Under the pieces are notes generated by a model, which saw only the letters and a program-made list of their open reading frames with translations, ran no database searches and was not told where the DNA came from. This document shows, in pieces, positions 1 to 7,370 of a stretch of DNA of 42,690 nt (position 1 is its first letter; every line of letters starts with the position of its first letter). A program made the position numbers and the translations under genes. Source of the stretch: a virus; IMG/VR virus record IMGVR_UViG_3300042519_001001, positions 1 through 42,690 of that record; one strand, given 5' to 3'.

Positions 1-2007
1 CTTGGCGTTCTTGCCTTCGATGGAGTATGGGTGGCCTCGCTCGGCGGCGTGCCGGATGGCGAAGATGAGCCAAGCCTCACGCTCGCCCATGTTGATGGAG
101 TTGAACAGGTCGTCCTTGGTCACGTCCACGAGCAGGCCGGACGGCTGCCTCAACAGGGTCAGTTCGCTGTCCAACATCTCCGGGTTGTTCGCCTTGATGA
201 TGGCCAACTTCCAGAGCATCCCACGCTTAGGGCTGAGTTTCATGGCCGTCATGCGACGCTCGTAGTCAGACGCATGCCAGATGCCGATGACGGAACGGAA
301 CGCTGCGGGCAACGCGGACGAGCCACGGACGGCGGACTTCATGTCCTCCGTGTTGCGGATGGGTTCGTCGCCCTGCTTGCGGACGTGGTGGGTGATGATG
401 AGGGCCGAGCCGAGTTCCCCGCAGACCTGCGAGGCGACACGGATGAACTCGTTGATGACCGTGGCCGAGTTCTCCTCTCCGTGCATGACGGAGTTGAGGG
501 TGTCCACGACCACCAGACGGAGGTCCTTCAGCTGTCTGAGGTGGCCCATGAGCTCCATCCACTTTTTCGACGGGCGGGACTCCTGCGTCTTGGGGTCCTT
601 GTCCACGAGGGCGAACGAGCCGCCGGAGTTGATGAGGGGCAGGATGACAAGGTTGTCTGCGGCGGCGAACCGCATGCCGTCCGGGTCGATTTCCGTCAGG
701 CGGATGTGCAGTTCCTCTTGGTCGTCCTCGGTGGTGATGATGACCGCTGTGCCACCTTGCAGCACCTTGTGGCCACACCATGTCTGAGGGCCGCAGGCTT
801 GGGTCGCAGCGACCTTGAGTGCGAGGTCCAGCATGAGGAAGGTCTTACCGGCACCGCCTTCGGCGACGAGCATCTGGTGCTTGCCTGCGAGGACTACCTT
901 ATCGACGAGGAACTTACGCTTAGGTGGGGTGCCGTGGCTCCAGCGGTGTGCCGCCCATGCCAGCAGGCCCTGTCCTTCGTCCGGGACGATGGGCTTCTCG
1001 GGCTCCGGCATGGGGCCGTGGGAGTGCAGGTCCTTACGCAGGATGGCGTTGAACTCCTTGATGGCTCGGGGAAGCGGCCAAGGCGGCAGCATCTTTGCGT
1101 CCATCCAGCCGATGGTCCGCTCGAGTGCCTCCTGCTCGGTGAGTTCGCCTCGTCTGACGGAGGTGATGAACATGCCTGCGACTCGGGAGAACTGCGACCA
1201 TCTGGTCATGTCTCCGTCGCCGCCTTCACGGACTTCTTCGCTTAGGTTCAGAGCCCGAAACTCGCCCTGCTGCGTTTCCGCAGAGGGCCCCTTCTTGCGT
1301 TCCATCGCCTGGCCGGGCATCGGTGCCATCTGTCTGACTACGTCAGACACATGCTCCGGGTGGTAGCCGTAGTCGATGTTGTGCTCTCGGATTTCGACGA
1401 GGGTCATCTTGCCGTTCTTGCCGTGGACCGAACCGGCCAGACGGATGGGCTGGTGAGCCCGACCGTAGGGGTTGGACTCGACACCCTTGCCGAACTGAGG
1501 GTCGCCTCCTACCTTGGCGGCGAGTTCGTCACGGATGTTGACCACCTCGGCGGTTTCACCGGGGCGTCTGGACAGGCCGAAGTAGACGTGCAACTTGTCC
1601 TTGCCCTGCTCCGTCTGACCGCCGGATGCGACCACCATGGTCGGCTCCATGCCTGCCTTGCGGATGTAGTCCACGGCACCCCAAGGGTTGCCGCTATCAA
1701 TGTCGCAACAGACGGTGTCGAAGCGGATGACGTTCGAGGAGGTGGCCTCCGGCTGGGACAGCACGGCCGGGACGACGAACGCACCGATGCCGTGGGAGTT
1801 CCACCGCAGGACGTGCTGATACACGACCTGTGCGAGGTTGCTCGGACAATCGACGGCGGGCTGGATGAGGATGTTCTCGGCGAACACGCCCTCACGCTCC
1901 GTGCCCTTCTCGCCGATGCCACGCAGACATAGCCATTCGCCTGCGGCGAAGGGTGTCCTGAACAGCAGACCGAGGTGGTCGCTGACCGATTGAAAATGCG
2001 GGGTCAT
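1..2007 (-). CDS. Primase-polymerase/helicase fusion (partial, 3' end outside window)
   Basis: This is an open minus-strand frame of 669 codons without a stop; it starts at an ATG at 2007 and runs off the left edge. The N-terminal part looks like an archaeo-eukaryotic (AEP) primase of the phage/plasmid RepB-type: D102-x-D104 (motif I), a Leu-His at 139-140 (motif II) and an R189-L-A-G-S segment like the usual RLPGT motif before motif III. The C-terminal part is a RecA/RepA-like helicase ATPase: Walker A GGAGKT with K388, Walker B VVVD with D502, and an ITHH segment typical of RepA-like helicases. Inferred role: primer synthesis and unwinding at the phage replication fork. Its ATG overlaps the stop of the upstream gene by one base (TAATG), so the two are probably translationally coupled. 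Family motifs are seen in my translation; primer or polymerase activity is inferred. Confidence 0.82.
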   Translation of the reverse strand, partial: MTPHFQSVSDHLGLLFRTPFAAGEWLCLRGIGEKGTEREGVFAENILIQPAVDCPSNLAQVVYQHVLRWNSHGIGAFVVPAVLSQPEATSSNVIRFDTVCCDIDSGNPWGAVDYIRKAGMEPTMVVASGGQTEQGKDKLHVYFGLSRRPGETAEVVNIRDELAAKVGGDPQFGKGVESNPYGRAHQPIRLAGSVHGKNGKMTLVEIREHNIDYGYHPEHVSDVVRQMAPMPGQAMERKKGPSAETQQGEFRALNLSEEVREGGDGDMTRWSQFSRVAGMFITSVRRGELTEQEALERTIGWMDAKMLPPWPLPRAIKEFNAILRKDLHSHGPMPEPEKPIVPDEGQGLLAWAAHRWSHGTPPKRKFLVDKVVLAGKHQMLVAEGGAGKTFLMLDLALKVAATQACGPQTWCGHKVLQGGTAVIITTEDDQEELHIRLTEIDPDGMRFAAADNLVILPLINSGGSFALVDKDPKTQESRPSKKWMELMGHLRQLKDLRLVVVDTLNSVMHGEENSATVINEFIRVASQVCGELGSALIITHHVRKQGDEPIRNTEDMKSAVRGSSALPAAFRSVIGIWHASDYERRMTAMKLSPKRGMLWKLAIIKANNPEMLDSELTLLRQPSGLLVDVTKDDLFNSINMGEREAWLIFAIRHAAERGHPYSIEGKNAK

Positions 2008-2291
2008 TACTTGACGTTCTTCTTGTGGAGGAAGATGGGGGTGGGCTCACCGAACCAAGACCCGGTGACATTGAACTCCATGTATTCCACCGCCTCACGG
2101 TAGTCCATGTCGTCGCGGTCCATGAGGACCTTGATGCAGAGTTCGTAGTCATAGACCACGAGCGGCATGCGGCCGGGCTGGTGGGCCGTGAAGCCGAGGA
2201 CCGCCTTGTCGAAGCCGTCTGCGATGAGCATGCCCTCGAAGTCCGGACCGAGACTATCGGCCTTCTTCTTGGGTTTCTTTACTTTAGCCAT
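2007..2291 (-). CDS. Small conserved phage protein, 94 aa
   Basis: The 94-residue protein has a lysine-rich start (MAKVKKPKKK) followed by a compact acidic domain with the segments FEGMLIADGFD, VYDYELCIKVL and YREAVEYMEFNV. Short proteins with this pattern (a GFD-containing strand, then a Tyr-Asp segment, then an EAVEY helix ending in FNV) are common hypothetical proteins in replication regions of podoviruses and other phages; I know of no assigned function. The ATG at 2291 was chosen because the frame upstream lies inside the preceding nuclease gene, whose last 13 bases overlap this gene. The stop overlaps the start of the primase-helicase. Both overlaps suggest one replication operon. Confidence 0.75.
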   Translation of the reverse strand: MAKVKKPKKKADSLGPDFEGMLIADGFDKAVLGFTAHQPGRMPLVVYDYELCIKVLMDRDDMDYREAVEYMEFNVTGSWFGEPTPIFLHKKNVK

Positions 2292-3064
2292 GATGGGATG
2301 TTGTCGTTGGTTGTGGGCTTGGGAGATTTGTGGCACCGGGTGGCGTAGTCGCAGAACTTGCAGCCGAAGTTGGCTGGGTCCTGTGAGAACTTGGTGAGTT
2401 CCTCGGGCGTCTGAGACGAGATGATGCGGACAGCCTTGTCGATGAGTTGCTGTGCGGCGTAGGTGTCGAGGCGGATGACCTCGGCGTAGACTTCGCCGGT
2501 GTCGCGGTTGAGGCAGGTGAACAGACAGAACTCGAGGTTGAGGTGGGCCATGTACGTCTGAGCCTGTGCCCAGTAGACGAACTTGGACTCCTTGATGCCC
2601 TTGGATACGACGTCCTTGAAGGACTTGGAGCCGAGGGCCTTGTTCTCCCACAGGGCTGGCCACTTGATGCCTTCGACGTCGGGACCTCCATGGATGATGC
2701 CGTCGAGGTGCCCCTTGAGGCGTCCTCCTGCGGCCTCGAAGCCGAACTGCTTGCCCTCCGGGTTGTGTGTGACCAGCAGGAAGCCAGCGGCCTTGAGGTA
2801 CTCGGCCATGCGGTCTTCGCCGTCGTGGCCCATGTCGAAGATGCGGATGGTCTTGCCCTTGAAGTCGGAGCCCTCGTCCTTCGGGAGTTGGTGATACTCG
2901 TAGCCGAGTGCACGCTCACAATGATGGCCCCAGCGGGACGCACCGAGATACTTGCGAGGTGCCTGCGACTTGTTGCGTGACACGCACGCGGCATCCATCA
3001 GTTCGGTGATGCGTTCAGATACGCCCGGAGGCTTGGGCTTCTCCGGTGAGAACAGGTTGCTCAT
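2279..3064 (-). CDS. Cas4-like PD-(D/E)XK exonuclease with Fe-S type cysteines
   Basis: The 261-residue protein has a PD-(D/E)XK nuclease core: GHLDG with D121 and WENK with E140 and K142, followed by a QxxxY-like helix (Q167 to Y171). One cysteine near the N-terminus (C49, in HHCERAL) and three near the C-terminus (C235, C238, C244) match the four-cysteine iron-sulphur cluster arrangement of Cas4 and AddB nucleases. Proteins of this type resect DNA ends in phage recombination or replication. There is no CRISPR array or other cas gene in the window, so a role in phage recombination with the nearby SF2 helicase, Sak4-like ATPase and ssDNA-binding protein is the more likely one. The start at 3064 overlaps the upstream stop by one base (TGATG). 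Confidence 0.85.
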   Translation of the reverse strand: MSNLFSPEKPKPPGVSERITELMDAACVSRNKSQAPRKYLGASRWGHHCERALGYEYHQLPKDEGSDFKGKTIRIFDMGHDGEDRMAEYLKAAGFLLVTHNPEGKQFGFEAAGGRLKGHLDGIIHGGPDVEGIKWPALWENKALGSKSFKDVVSKGIKESKFVYWAQAQTYMAHLNLEFCLFTCLNRDTGEVYAEVIRLDTYAAQQLIDKAVRIISSQTPEELTKFSQDPANFGCKFCDYATRCHKSPKPTTNDNIPSWLK

Positions 3065-3264
3065 CAGTTGTTGGTCCTGATTTGCTTGAGCGTGCGATGG
3101 CTCTCGATGAGCATCACGAGCGTGTCGGCGGAGATGGCGATGTATCCGCCGAACTCCTCCTTGTGTGCGACGATTTGAGATGCGGCTTCGTGGACTTCGT
3201 CGATGTATTTTTCCTCATCGTCCTTGCTCCACTTGTTGTCGGTGTTCTTTTTGGGATGGGTCAT
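3064..3264 (-). CDS. Small hypothetical protein, 66 aa
   Basis: The 66-residue, charged, mostly helical protein begins MTHPKKNTDNKW, has an acidic middle (DDEEKYIDEVHEAA) and a hydrophobic strand (YIAISADTLVMLI). I do not recognise a family. It sits seven bases after the SF2 helicase stop, and its TGA overlaps the ATG of the nuclease gene, so it is probably co-translated within the replication/recombination operon. The tight spacing and overlap on both sides are the main evidence that it is a real gene. Confidence 0.6.
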   Translation of the reverse strand: MTHPKKNTDNKWSKDDEEKYIDEVHEAASQIVAHKEEFGGYIAISADTLVMLIESHRTLKQIRTNN

Positions 3265-3271
3265 GACTTGG

Positions 3272-4942
3272 TTAGTGTTGGGTGTTGTGAATGGTTTTGC
3301 AAATACGTTCTTCGTTGAACTTCCATGTCAGCCTGCAGGCGGCGGCGTAGCGGTTCATGAGGTGGAATGGCCCGAGCCCGAGCATGGAGAGTTGCTTCTC
3401 CGTGGCCGGTAGGTTGAGCCAAGACTTGGATTTACGGGCCGCGTCGCGGTCACCGTGCTGACGCATGTAGTCGTCTGCGGACGCTATGCACGCCACGCGT
3501 TCGTCAGACATGCACAGGACGCGGACCTTTCCTTTCTCGACGGCACCGAGGGCGGCGAACCCGTTGTTCGTGCAGACGACTACTGCCCACGCAGACATGG
3601 CCGAACAGACAGACGCCGCACCGTCCCACAGGTGGACCCATCGGAAGGGACTTGCCTCGATGATTTCCACTTCGGTCATGCCGAAGGTTTCCAGGGCCTC
3701 GCGTTCCTTCCCAGGGGCTTTGCCTTCCTTTTCGTATTCGTATCCGCAGACAGGGCACTCCGTCAGCCATGCCGGGTGCTTGGTACCGCACTCCGGACAT
3801 TCCTTCGGGGTGGCCTCCGCCTTCTGGCGTTCTTCGATGCGTGTACCGGCGTCAATGTCGCCGTGCGTCAGGATGCTGTGTCCGAAATCGAGTATCAGAC
3901 AGTCTGACTTCTTGACGCCCGGGTACCGCTCCGGGTCAAGTTTGCGTAGGCCACGCCCAATCATCTGTATCATCGTGCTCTTATGGCTGCACGGTCTGAG
4001 CAGGATTACGCACGATACAGGCTGGCAGTCCCAGCCTTCGGTGAGGACGGCCACGTTGACGACTATCTTGAACTTTCCCTTGTCGAAGTCAGACAATGTT
4101 TTACGTCTGTCGTGCTCAGACATCTCGCCGTGCACGACCCGTGCTTCGACGCCAGCTGCCGTGAAGTGGTTGCAGACATCCTCGGCGTGCACGATGGTGC
4201 TGCAGAAGATTACCGTCTGACGGTCTGACGCCTTGGTCTTCCACTCCCTGAACACGGCGTCGTTGACCACCTGCTTGTTCATGATGGACTCGACCTCGCC
4301 CATGTCGAAGTCGTTGGCTGTCCGGCGGACCTTGGACAGGGACTCGCCAAGCCCGCAGTCGATGACGAAGGTGCGTGGTCTGACGAGGTGTCCGTCTGCG
4401 ATGAGTTCTCCCAGCGTGATGGCGTCGCAGACGTTGTTGAATACGGCCTGCAGCCCCTTGCTGTCGCCCCGCTCCGGGGTGGCTGTCACACCGAACACGG
4501 CCATCTTGGGGTTCAGTTCCTTGGCCCGTCGGATGATTTTCTGGTAAGACTCTGCGGCCACATGGTGGGCCTCGTCAATGACGAGAAGGTCGAACCCGGG
4601 CATGAGGGCCAGGTTGTTATCCCTTGCCAGCGTCTGCACCATGGCGAAGGTGACGTCCCCGAAGGTCTTGTTCTGGGCGTCGCAGATGGTGAAGTCTCCT
4701 CCGGTCACACGCCGGTAGGTGGATGCGTTCTGGTCCACGAGTTCGTCGCGGTGCTGCAGCACGAGCACCTTCTTCCACCGCTCGCAGACGGCAGACAGCA
4801 TCACGGTCTTGCCAGCCCCGGTGGGGGCGATGGCAATCGTGTTCTTCTCTTTCTTGAGGGCGTCGATTGCCCTGTCTACAAGTTCAGACTGTCTTGGTCG
4901 CAGTATCACTTGAAAAAATGGGTGCCCCGGAGCAGAGGCCAT
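3272..4942 (-). CDS. SF2 DEAH-box helicase with zinc ribbon
   Basis: The 556-residue superfamily 2 helicase shows the expected motifs in order: a Q-motif-like RPRQ at 15-18, Walker A PTGAGKT at 40-46 (K45), DEAH at 123-126, the motif III VTATP segment, and a C-terminal lobe with an EGWDCQ segment and motif VI QMIGRGLRK. At about residues 380-405, two CPxCG knuckles (CPECG and CPVCG) form a zinc ribbon. Phage helicases of this type unwind branched DNA during replication and recombination. The gene is followed by a 66-aa ORF and the Cas4-like nuclease, a common helicase-nuclease pairing. ATG 4942 is the only Met upstream of the helicase core. The 138 bases before it (4943-5080) contain no gene I can support. 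Confidence 0.9.
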   Translation of the reverse strand: MASAPGHPFFQVILRPRQSELVDRAIDALKKEKNTIAIAPTGAGKTVMLSAVCERWKKVLVLQHRDELVDQNASTYRRVTGGDFTICDAQNKTFGDVTFAMVQTLARDNNLALMPGFDLLVIDEAHHVAAESYQKIIRRAKELNPKMAVFGVTATPERGDSKGLQAVFNNVCDAITLGELIADGHLVRPRTFVIDCGLGESLSKVRRTANDFDMGEVESIMNKQVVNDAVFREWKTKASDRQTVIFCSTIVHAEDVCNHFTAAGVEARVVHGEMSEHDRRKTLSDFDKGKFKIVVNVAVLTEGWDCQPVSCVILLRPCSHKSTMIQMIGRGLRKLDPERYPGVKKSDCLILDFGHSILTHGDIDAGTRIEERQKAEATPKECPECGTKHPAWLTECPVCGYEYEKEGKAPGKEREALETFGMTEVEIIEASPFRWVHLWDGAASVCSAMSAWAVVVCTNNGFAALGAVEKGKVRVLCMSDERVACIASADDYMRQHGDRDAARKSKSWLNLPATEKQLSMLGLGPFHLMNRYAAACRLTWKFNEERICKTIHNTQH

Positions 4943-5080
4943 CCCAAGTTAGGCGTGCTCCGTTAGTCCGTATTGGCCACAACACAACGTGGAACCGACA
5001 AAACCACGCCACAAACCAACCGGATTAGGACTGTCGTAAGATTGTCTGTGCTGGGCTTGGGACTCCAGCACATTCTTGGC

Positions 5081-5632
5081 TTAGAAGGGGTTGTTCCCCT
5101 TCGGCGTGCTCAGGAAGCTGGGCTTACCACCGAGCGTCGGAGCAGACGAACCGGCGGAGCCGGACATGACCTGCTTGAAGCGTTCGGCATAGCCGCTCTC
5201 CGGGTTGGGCGAGTAGTAGTCGCTCACCGTGTTCTTGTCCGCGTAGCCTTGGTCGCCCTTCTTGATGCCGACCTTGATGGCGACGGTCTGGCCGTTGAGG
5301 GCGTTGACCACGTCCTGCAGGGTGGGGAAGCGACCGTAGGAAGCCTCGTCGCCCACGGTCACGAGGCCAGCGGCCTCGAGCATGCGGACGATGAACTTCT
5401 TACCGAGGCTCTTGGCTTCGGGGGTGTTGCCGTCGAACGTCGGGTCCATGATGATGGACCAGACCTTGCGGCCGTTGAACTCACCGCCGACGAGCGTGAA
5501 CTCGACGTCGAGGTACCGGCTGCCGGTCTTCTCGCTGTTCTTGATGCCGCGGACGTTGACGACCGCCTTGCTGGCGGTCTTGTCCGGGATGAGGCCGATG
5601 GACTGGCCTGCGGAGTCTTTGCTGGTGAACAT
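5081..5632 (-). CDS. Single-stranded DNA-binding-like protein (DUF669 type)
   Basis: The 183-residue protein has a beta-rich core and a flexible Ser/Gly/Pro-rich tail ending in NNPF. The segments RYLDVEFTLVGGEFNGRKVW and the following basic helix resemble DUF669 phage proteins, which act as ssDNA-binding partners of phage recombinases. It lies directly downstream of a Sak4-like ATPase (21 bases apart), the usual partner in such modules, since Sak4 works with an SSB. The ATG at 5632 follows an A/C-rich leader (CCAAAACCCAAGAACATC) without a Shine-Dalgarno sequence. The DUF669 assignment rests on pattern and context and not on a diagnostic motif. Confidence 0.65.
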   Translation of the reverse strand: MFTSKDSAGQSIGLIPDKTASKAVVNVRGIKNSEKTGSRYLDVEFTLVGGEFNGRKVWSIIMDPTFDGNTPEAKSLGKKFIVRMLEAAGLVTVGDEASYGRFPTLQDVVNALNGQTVAIKVGIKKGDQGYADKNTVSDYYSPNPESGYAERFKQVMSGSAGSSAPTLGGKPSFLSTPKGNNPF

Positions 5633-5653
5633 GATGTTCTTGGGTTTTGGTTT

Positions 5654-6541
5654 TTATTTGGTTTCCGCCTTGTTGTTGTTGGACACGTCGGCCGTAAGGC
5701 TGGTAATCAGCGTGGTGTCGAGTCGCTTGCCCTCGCGGATTTTCCGCATGAGCATGCCAAGGTCCGGGGCTTCGACGCTTTCGAGTCGGCCGGAGCGGTC
5801 CTTGGCGGGGTATCCCCATTCGTTGTCCTGTCTGCAGACGAAGGCACGCTGGACGCCGGTGTCGGTCTTGAACGTCTGGAGCGTGATGACTTGGTCGAAG
5901 ATGCCCGGGAGTTCGCGGGCCGTAGCGGAACCCTCAATCTGCGGGGTGTAGACGTCGCGGCCGAACTCGTCCTTCTCCTTGTCGAGGATGCCGACGAGGA
6001 TGGTGGAGCGGTCCGAGTGCTGGAGGTGGGTCAGCCAGCGGATGAGTTCAGACTTGAGGGTACCGTAGGCGGCACGCTTGTCCAACTTGCCGTTCTTCTC
6101 GGACATGGACGACGGCTGCGTCTGAGCCCACTCGAACGCCAGACGGCTGGCCACGGTGATGGAGTCGACGTAGAGGTTCTTGTATTTGGCGAGGGCGGCA
6201 GCGTCACCGAAGGCCTCGTGTGCACACAGACGCTTGTACGTCTCGATGCCGTAAGGGCCGTTGGGGTCGCTGGGGTCCGGGCCGCAGATGAACAGGGTGA
6301 GGGCACGGCAGTATTCCCACGGGTGGATGCCGAGGGCGGATGCCTGCTTGCGGACGTCGACGACGTCACCGGCCCAGTCTTGGATGGCAAGAGTGCCAGC
6401 CTCGAGGTCGATGAACAGCGTGTCGTTCGGGTTGAGCGTGCGAGCCTGCGTCGTCTTGCCGACCCCGCTGGGGCCGAACATGACGATGTTGACTTTGGGG
6501 ACGACCTTGAGGCGGTCGTCTGCCTTGATGATGCCTTTCAT
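5654..6541 (-). CDS. Sak4-like RecA-fold ATPase (AAA_24 family)
   Basis: The 295-residue P-loop ATPase has Walker A GPSGVGKTT starting at G23 (K29), then a FIDLEAG strand at 44-50 typical of AAA_24 phage nucleotide-binding proteins, and a Walker B-like LYVDS with D126. Family knowledge: these short RecA-core proteins (Sak4) promote single-strand annealing together with an SSB. The downstream DUF669-like gene fits that partner role. The leader before the ATG at 6541 (CCATCCACACACAC) is A/C-rich with no SD. Alternative: a generic phage nucleotide-binding protein without recombinase activity. Confidence 0.82.
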   Translation of the reverse strand: MKGIIKADDRLKVVPKVNIVMFGPSGVGKTTQARTLNPNDTLFIDLEAGTLAIQDWAGDVVDVRKQASALGIHPWEYCRALTLFICGPDPSDPNGPYGIETYKRLCAHEAFGDAAALAKYKNLYVDSITVASRLAFEWAQTQPSSMSEKNGKLDKRAAYGTLKSELIRWLTHLQHSDRSTILVGILDKEKDEFGRDVYTPQIEGSATARELPGIFDQVITLQTFKTDTGVQRAFVCRQDNEWGYPAKDRSGRLESVEAPDLGMLMRKIREGKRLDTTLITSLTADVSNNNKAETK

Positions 6542-6569
6542 GTGTGTGTGGATGGGAAAGGAACCTGCC

Positions 6570-7028
6570 TCACTCGGAGGCAGGGAACGAGAACTTGGGT
6601 TCGTCGATACGCACCGTGCGTGCGTCCGTCAGTTTGTCAAGGAGGTCTTTTTCCGTGACGCTGTGATACACGCGTTCGGGCACCGTGATGGTGACCTTCA
6701 TGAGACGCTGGACGGTTTCGGCAGGGAGGCTCGCGGCGATGGCCTTGAGTTTCTCGGTGTCCCATGTGACCTTCTGGCCGACTTCGCAGACGACCTTGAC
6801 GCCGTCCTGCTCGATGGTGCACTCGCCGTGCTCCTTGCCCCGGGACGCGATTTCGAGCAGGGCCGTGTTCGAGAAGCGGGTGCTCAGTTCGGCCTTGATG
6901 AGGTCCATGTTCTTCTTGCTGCGGTTGACGTCCTCGACGGCCATCGCGTACATCTCACGCAGACGGACGATGCTCATGCTCTTGTAGGCATCAGCGAGGT
7001 CCTTGACGGTGTTCTTCTTCAGTTTCAT
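6570..7028 (-). CDS. Hypothetical coiled-coil protein, 152 aa
   Basis: The 152-residue protein has a helical, heptad-like N-terminal half (residues about 8-50, rich in Leu, Met, Lys and Glu) and a beta-rich C-terminal half (segments CTIEQDGVKVVCEVG and MKVTITVPERVYHS). I do not recognise the family. The position before the Sak4-like ATPase (28 bases apart) and after the HTH gene suggests an early gene expressed with the recombination module. The start ATG at 7028 follows the typical leader of this phage (CCACCCACACCACACAAC). Confidence 0.7.
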   Translation of the reverse strand: MKLKKNTVKDLADAYKSMSIVRLREMYAMAVEDVNRSKKNMDLIKAELSTRFSNTALLEIASRGKEHGECTIEQDGVKVVCEVGQKVTWDTEKLKAIAASLPAETVQRLMKVTITVPERVYHSVTEKDLLDKLTDARTVRIDEPKFSFPASE

Positions 7029-7049
7029 GTTGTGTGGTGTGGGTGGAAA

Positions 7050-7256
7050 TCAGTTGGCGGCGTACTCGAGAATGTCGATGGGCTGGCCTTCGACCTTGGC
7101 GAGTGCGATGATTTGAAGCAGACGCCAAGATGGGATGCGGCGACGCTCACGCCACTTCTCGATGGTCTTGGGGTTGACGTCAACGCCTTTGGCAAGCAGG
7201 CGATGATGTAGTTCGTTGACGCCGCCAAACCGCTTCACGATTTTGTCGACGTCCAT
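7050..7256 (-). CDS. Small HTH protein, Cro/CII-like regulator
   Basis: The 68-residue protein (from ATG 7256) has a helix-turn-helix: IVKRFGG at the start, a recognition region VNPKTIEKWRERRRIP and a final helix WRLLQIIALAK, matching small Cro/YdaS-like phage repressors (a GG turn, then a TIxKW motif, then IPxxxLLxI). ATG 7280 would add eight residues (MELNTITK). I prefer 7256 because the bases before it (CAACACTATCACCAAA) look like the A/C-rich leaders used throughout the phage. The gene is divergent from the integrase, with a palindrome at 7314-7337 between them, so it probably binds there and controls lysogeny or the early minus-strand operon. A fast-evolving DNA-binding excisionase-like role is an alternative. 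Confidence 0.75.
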   Translation of the reverse strand: MDVDKIVKRFGGVNELHHRLLAKGVDVNPKTIEKWRERRRIPSWRLLQIIALAKVEGQPIDILEYAAN

Positions 7257-7313
7257 TTTGGTGATAGTGTTGAGTTCCATAGCACCGACACCTTGGGAAG
7301 CCACCTACACTAA

Positions 7314-7337
7314 GTCAACCCCATTTTGGCGGTTGAC
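7314..7337. promoter_or_regulatory. Inverted repeat in the HTH/integrase intergenic region (probable operator)
   Basis: Perfect 7-base arms GTCAACC (7314-7320) and GGTTGAC (7331-7337) are separated by 10 bases that themselves contain CCATTTTGG. The arms include TTGAC hexamer cores in both directions, so the palindrome overlaps possible -35 elements of the divergent HTH and integrase genes. The sequence symmetry is seen directly; the operator role and the HTH protein as ligand are inferred. Confidence 0.6.
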
Positions 7338-7360
7338 ATGATGTGAATGTTTCCCATGGT
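7333..7360 (+). promoter_or_regulatory. Possible integrase promoter
   Basis: A consensus -35 TTGACA (7333-7338) is followed after 16 bases by CATGGT (7355-7360), a poor -10. The same TTGACA-N16-CATGGT arrangement precedes the AAA+ gene at 37371. It overlaps the right arm of the 7314-7337 palindrome, which would allow repression. The -10 match is weak, so the call is tentative. Confidence 0.35.
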
Positions 7361-7370
7361 GGCTTTTCCC

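Noticed and set aside
31-1245. 404-residue plus-strand open frame at the left edge
   Set aside because: It is antisense to the primase-helicase frame, which carries intact Walker and primase motifs.
2279-3064. Part of a CRISPR-Cas system (Cas4)
   Set aside because: No other cas gene or array is present; phage recombination context explains the nuclease better.
4973-6658. 561-residue plus-strand open frame
   Set aside because: It lies antisense to the DUF669-like and Sak4-like genes, which have clear motifs; it lacks any motif.
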